Source: Cycloclasticus sp. symbiont of Poecilosclerida sp. M
GTDB taxonomy: Bacteria > Pseudomonadota > Gammaproteobacteria > Methylococcales > Cycloclasticaceae
DNA length: 56,253 bases
Direction: 5' to 3'
NCBI GenBank assembly: GCA_002101225.1
Contig: LWTN01000240.1
Span: forward strand, 1 to 56,253
Shown here: positions 54,304 through 56,253 of the stretch, piece by piece
Layout of the letters: the number at the start of each line of letters is the position of its first letter
How positions within the stretch are numbered: the stretch's first letter is position 1
Notes under the pieces: generated by a model
What the model was told of the DNA's origin: nothing
The model's input: the letters and a program-made list of their open reading frames with translations, nothing else
Databases searched by the model: none
Position numbers and translations under genes: made by a program

Positions 54304-55296
54304 ATGCAAGATCAAGAATACGTTGTTTGTGCGTTCTACCATTTTGTCCGTTTGGACGACCACACCTCTCTAAAACAACCCTTGCTGAAGTTAATGAACC
54401 ACTACGGTATTCGTGGCACGTTGCTCTTAGCAGCGGAAGGCATTAATGGCACGATAGCGGGTAAACGAAAAGCTATTGACCATTTGTTGCAATGGTTAAG
54501 AAATAAAGACGAATTCCAAAATTTAGTGCATAAAGAATCTTATGTGGGGGCGCAGCCGTTTAACCGCACCAAGGTTAAATTGAAGAAAGAAATCGTTACG
54601 ATGGGCGTGGAAGATATCGATCCAAATCATATTGTTGGAACCTACGTTAAGCCGAAAGATTGGAATGAGTTAATCACAGACCCTGATGTGTTGCTCGTTG
54701 ATACACGCAATGACTACGAAGTAGCCATCGGTACATTTAAAGGCGCATTAAATCCTGAGACAGAAACCTTTCGTGAGTTTCCTGGCTACGTTAAAGAAAA
54801 TTTAGAAACAACAAAACACAAAAAAATAGCAATGTTTTGCACGGGCGGTATTCGTTGTGAAAAATCGACGGCGTACTTAAAACAACAAGGTTTTGATGAG
54901 GTGTATCACCTAGAGGGCGGTATTTTGAAATACTTAGAAGAAGTGCCTGAAAGTGAAACCGAGTGGGAAGGTGAGTGCTTTGTGTTTGATAATCGCGTGT
55001 CGGTTGATCACAATTTAGATAAAGGTCATTACGACCAGTGTTACGGTTGCCGAATGCCAATTACCGAACAAGATAAATTACACGCGCATTATCAGCAAGG
55101 TATCAGTTGTCACCATTGTTTTGATAAAACCGATGACGAGCAAAAGGCTCGTTATATTGAGCGGCAACATCAAATTGAACTGGCTAAACAACGCGGCGAA
55201 GAACATCTTGGCGGCGAAATGAAAGAGCTTATTGAACAACACCGCAAAGAAAAAACGAATAAGAAACGCGCAGATCAGGAAAAGGCTGGCGTTTAA
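54304..55296 (+). CDS. trhO: tRNA uridine(34) hydroxylase TrhO (YceA), rhodanese domain
   Basis: 330 residues. An N-terminal acylphosphatase-like domain ([11 protein letters not shown] at about 43-53) precedes the rhodanese domain. Its active-site loop is [11 protein letters not shown] with Cys179 and Cys185 conserved. A C-terminal extension has two CxxC pairs (CYGCR and CHHC) that suggest a zinc site. The enzyme forms 5-hydroxyuridine at tRNA wobble position 34 with prephenate dependence shared with CmoB-type pathways in some bacteria. AAAGGA precedes the ATG. Confidence 0.95.
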   Translation: MQDQEYVVCAFYHFVRLDDHTSLKQPLLKLMNHYGIRGTLLLAAEGINGTIAGKRKAIDHLLQWLRNKDEFQNLVHKESYVGAQPFNRTKVKLKKEIVTMGVEDIDPNHIVGTYVKPKDWNELITDPDVLLVDTRNDYEVAIGTFKGALNPETETFREFPGYVKENLETTKHKKIAMFCTGGIRCEKSTAYLKQQGFDEVYHLEGGILKYLEEVPESETEWEGECFVFDNRVSVDHNLDKGHYDQCYGCRMPITEQDKLHAHYQQGISCHHCFDKTDDEQKARYIERQHQIELAKQRGEEHLGGEMKELIEQHRKEKTNKKRADQEKAGV

Positions 55297-55299
55297 TAG

Positions 55300-56034
55300 A
55301 TGCTAATAGCAAATGATAAAGACCCGCTCGGTTCAGCTTTTTTAGATTACCAAAACGACGGTGCTGCGCCTTTAATTACGGTTCAGTTTGATGTTGCAGA
55401 AGACGATACGATTGACCCCGCGTACTTTTTTAGAAATTACGAACAGTGTCCAAAGTTGGAACAACTGGCCTTAGATGAATGTAGAGGGCGCGTATTAGAT
55501 GTTGGCGCAGGAGCAGGCTCGCATAGTTTATATCTTCAACAACAAGGCTTGGATGTTTCGCCTATCGATATTTCACCCTTGTCTGTAGAGGTGATGAAAT
55601 CACGGGGTTTAGAACAAACTCAACAAGTCGACTTTTACGATATTTCAAAAGGCGGTTTTGATACCTTGCTTTTGTTGATGAATGGGGTTGGTCTTGTAGG
55701 ACAGTTAGATAACTTCGAGCATTTTTTTACACACGCCAAAACCTTGCTTAATGATGGTGGTCAAATCTTGCTGGATAGTTCTGACCTTATCTATCTTTTC
55801 GAACAAGAAGACGGCGCGTTCGTGATTGATTTAAACGAAAAGTATCACGGGGAAGTGAAGTTCGAGATAAGCTATAAAGAGATTAAGTGCGAACCGTTTG
55901 ATTGGCTATACGTTTCGCAAGAGTTATTGATAGACGCGGCACGAGAGCACGGTTTTGATTGTGAGATTTTGATGGAAGGCCCGCACTATGATTATTTGGC
56001 TAGATTGAGTTGTATGATTAAAAAACCGCACTAA
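55300..56034 (+). CDS. Class I SAM-dependent methyltransferase
   Basis: 244 residues. Motif I is VLDVGAGAGSHSLYLQQ (from about residue 64), motif II VSPIDISPLSVEVMK, and the post-motif FDTLLLLMNGVGLVGQL. The substrate is not evident. It begins 3 bp after trhO, so it is very likely co-transcribed, and a tRNA- or translation-related substrate would fit, but that is inference. The 56055 palindrome follows 20 bp after its stop. Confidence 0.85.
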   Translation: MLIANDKDPLGSAFLDYQNDGAAPLITVQFDVAEDDTIDPAYFFRNYEQCPKLEQLALDECRGRVLDVGAGAGSHSLYLQQQGLDVSPIDISPLSVEVMKSRGLEQTQQVDFYDISKGGFDTLLLLMNGVGLVGQLDNFEHFFTHAKTLLNDGGQILLDSSDLIYLFEQEDGAFVIDLNEKYHGEVKFEISYKEIKCEPFDWLYVSQELLIDAAREHGFDCEILMEGPHYDYLARLSCMIKKPH

Positions 56035-56054
56035 AACGGGTAAACTGAGACGCA

Positions 56055-56074
56055 CCTTTAGTTGCAACTAAAGG
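56055..56074. repeat. Perfect 20-bp palindrome
   Basis: CCTTTAGTTG-CAACTAAAGG, every base paired with its mirror. As RNA it could fold as an 8-bp stem with a TGCA loop. The bases after it, CTTTATG, contain only a short T-run. It could be a weak terminator for trhO-methyltransferase, or an operator for the gene starting at 56228. Confidence 0.8.
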
Positions 56075-56227
56075 CTTTATGTTACAGATCGATGGAGTGA
56101 TGGCTTTTTTCTTTATTAAGAAAACAAAACCGATAACAAGTGAGAGCGTAACATAACTCATTAAAGTAATAACTCGAACAGTCATCAGGGACTCGCAGCC
56201 CGTATAGCAAGTAGGAGTAATACTACC

Positions 56228-56253
56228 ATGAATAATCAAGAAATAAACGTAGG
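56228..56253 (+). CDS. Start of a further gene, cut by the window end
   Basis: ATG 56228 follows AGGAG (56212-56216) by 11 bases and opens MNNQEINV before the window ends. The good ribosome-binding site and the long upstream gap (193 bp from the methyltransferase stop) make a real start likely, but eight residues do not allow identification. Confidence 0.42.

Noticed and set aside
56018-56185. Reverse-strand frame with one hydrophobic helix (ATG at 56185 gives about 55 residues)
   Set aside because: No recognisable family and a weak ribosome-binding site. It runs through the 56055 palindrome and into the methyltransferase 3' end; more likely a chance frame.

Overview
The window looks like a chromosomal segment of a free-living, probably marine, gammaproteobacterium of moderate, slightly AT-leaning composition. 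Evidence is the gene order: miaB-phoH-ybeY-corC-lnt, leuS-lptE-holA, nadD-rsfS, rlmH, maf-rng-yhdP, tldD/pmbA, kdsD-kdsC-lptCAB-rpoN-hpf-rapZ, murA-hisGDC and petABC-sspA are all gammaproteobacterial neighbourhoods. The PQQ-associated ABC cluster together with this backbone makes a Thiotrichales/Piscirickettsiaceae-type organism (Cycloclasticus or Methylophaga relatives) my best guess; that is inference.

Layout. 1-127 is the right end of an IS1595-like insertion sequence, with the last 35 transposase codons. 160-3865 is a four-gene PQQ-dependent-alcohol-oxidation-associated ABC set: binding protein, beta-propeller, ATPase and permease. 3917-9149 is miaB-phoH-ybeY-corC-lnt. A reverse zinc-ribbon gene follows, then leuS-lptE-holA-proA-nadD-rsfS, an OmpA-like lipoprotein with its own terminator, and rlmH-maf. 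A small reverse lipoprotein separates maf from rng-yhdP-nit-tldD-pmbA (to 27399).

27432-36002 is entirely on the minus strand. In transcription order it runs Ca/Na antiporter, kdsD, kdsC, lptC, lptA, lptB, rpoN, hpf, rapZ, mgtE: Kdo synthesis, LPS transport and sigma-54. ptsN and npr are absent from the usual place. 36172-40500 is murA-hisG(short form)-hisD-hisC. 40729-43996 is petABC (bc1 complex) and sspA, followed by an unknown anchored protein where sspB often lies, and a terminator. 44611-46480 is an acyl-CoA ligase plus an unknown small protein. 46488-48632 is an orphan NosR-like flavo-iron-sulfur membrane protein on the minus strand, divergent from a thioesterase / PP-loop ATPase / SelO operon (48714-51417).

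The gene-poor stretch 51757-52078 is the least ordinary DNA here. It holds an attC-like imperfect hairpin, an adjoining 19-bp-stem hairpin that shares its GTTAGAT box, and two further inverted repeats. The right end has a TIGR01777 epimerase (minus), an LpxL-type acyltransferase behind a leader of about 100 nt, the tRNA hydroxylase trhO, a methyltransferase, a perfect 20-bp palindrome, and the first codons of a further gene.

Most of the window is housekeeping: envelope biogenesis (lnt, lptE, lptABC, kdsCD, murA, lpxL, yhdP), translation and RNA maturation (miaB, ybeY, rlmH, rsfS, rng, hpf, trhO, leuS), and respiration. I saw no tRNA, rRNA, CRISPR array, prophage or defence island.
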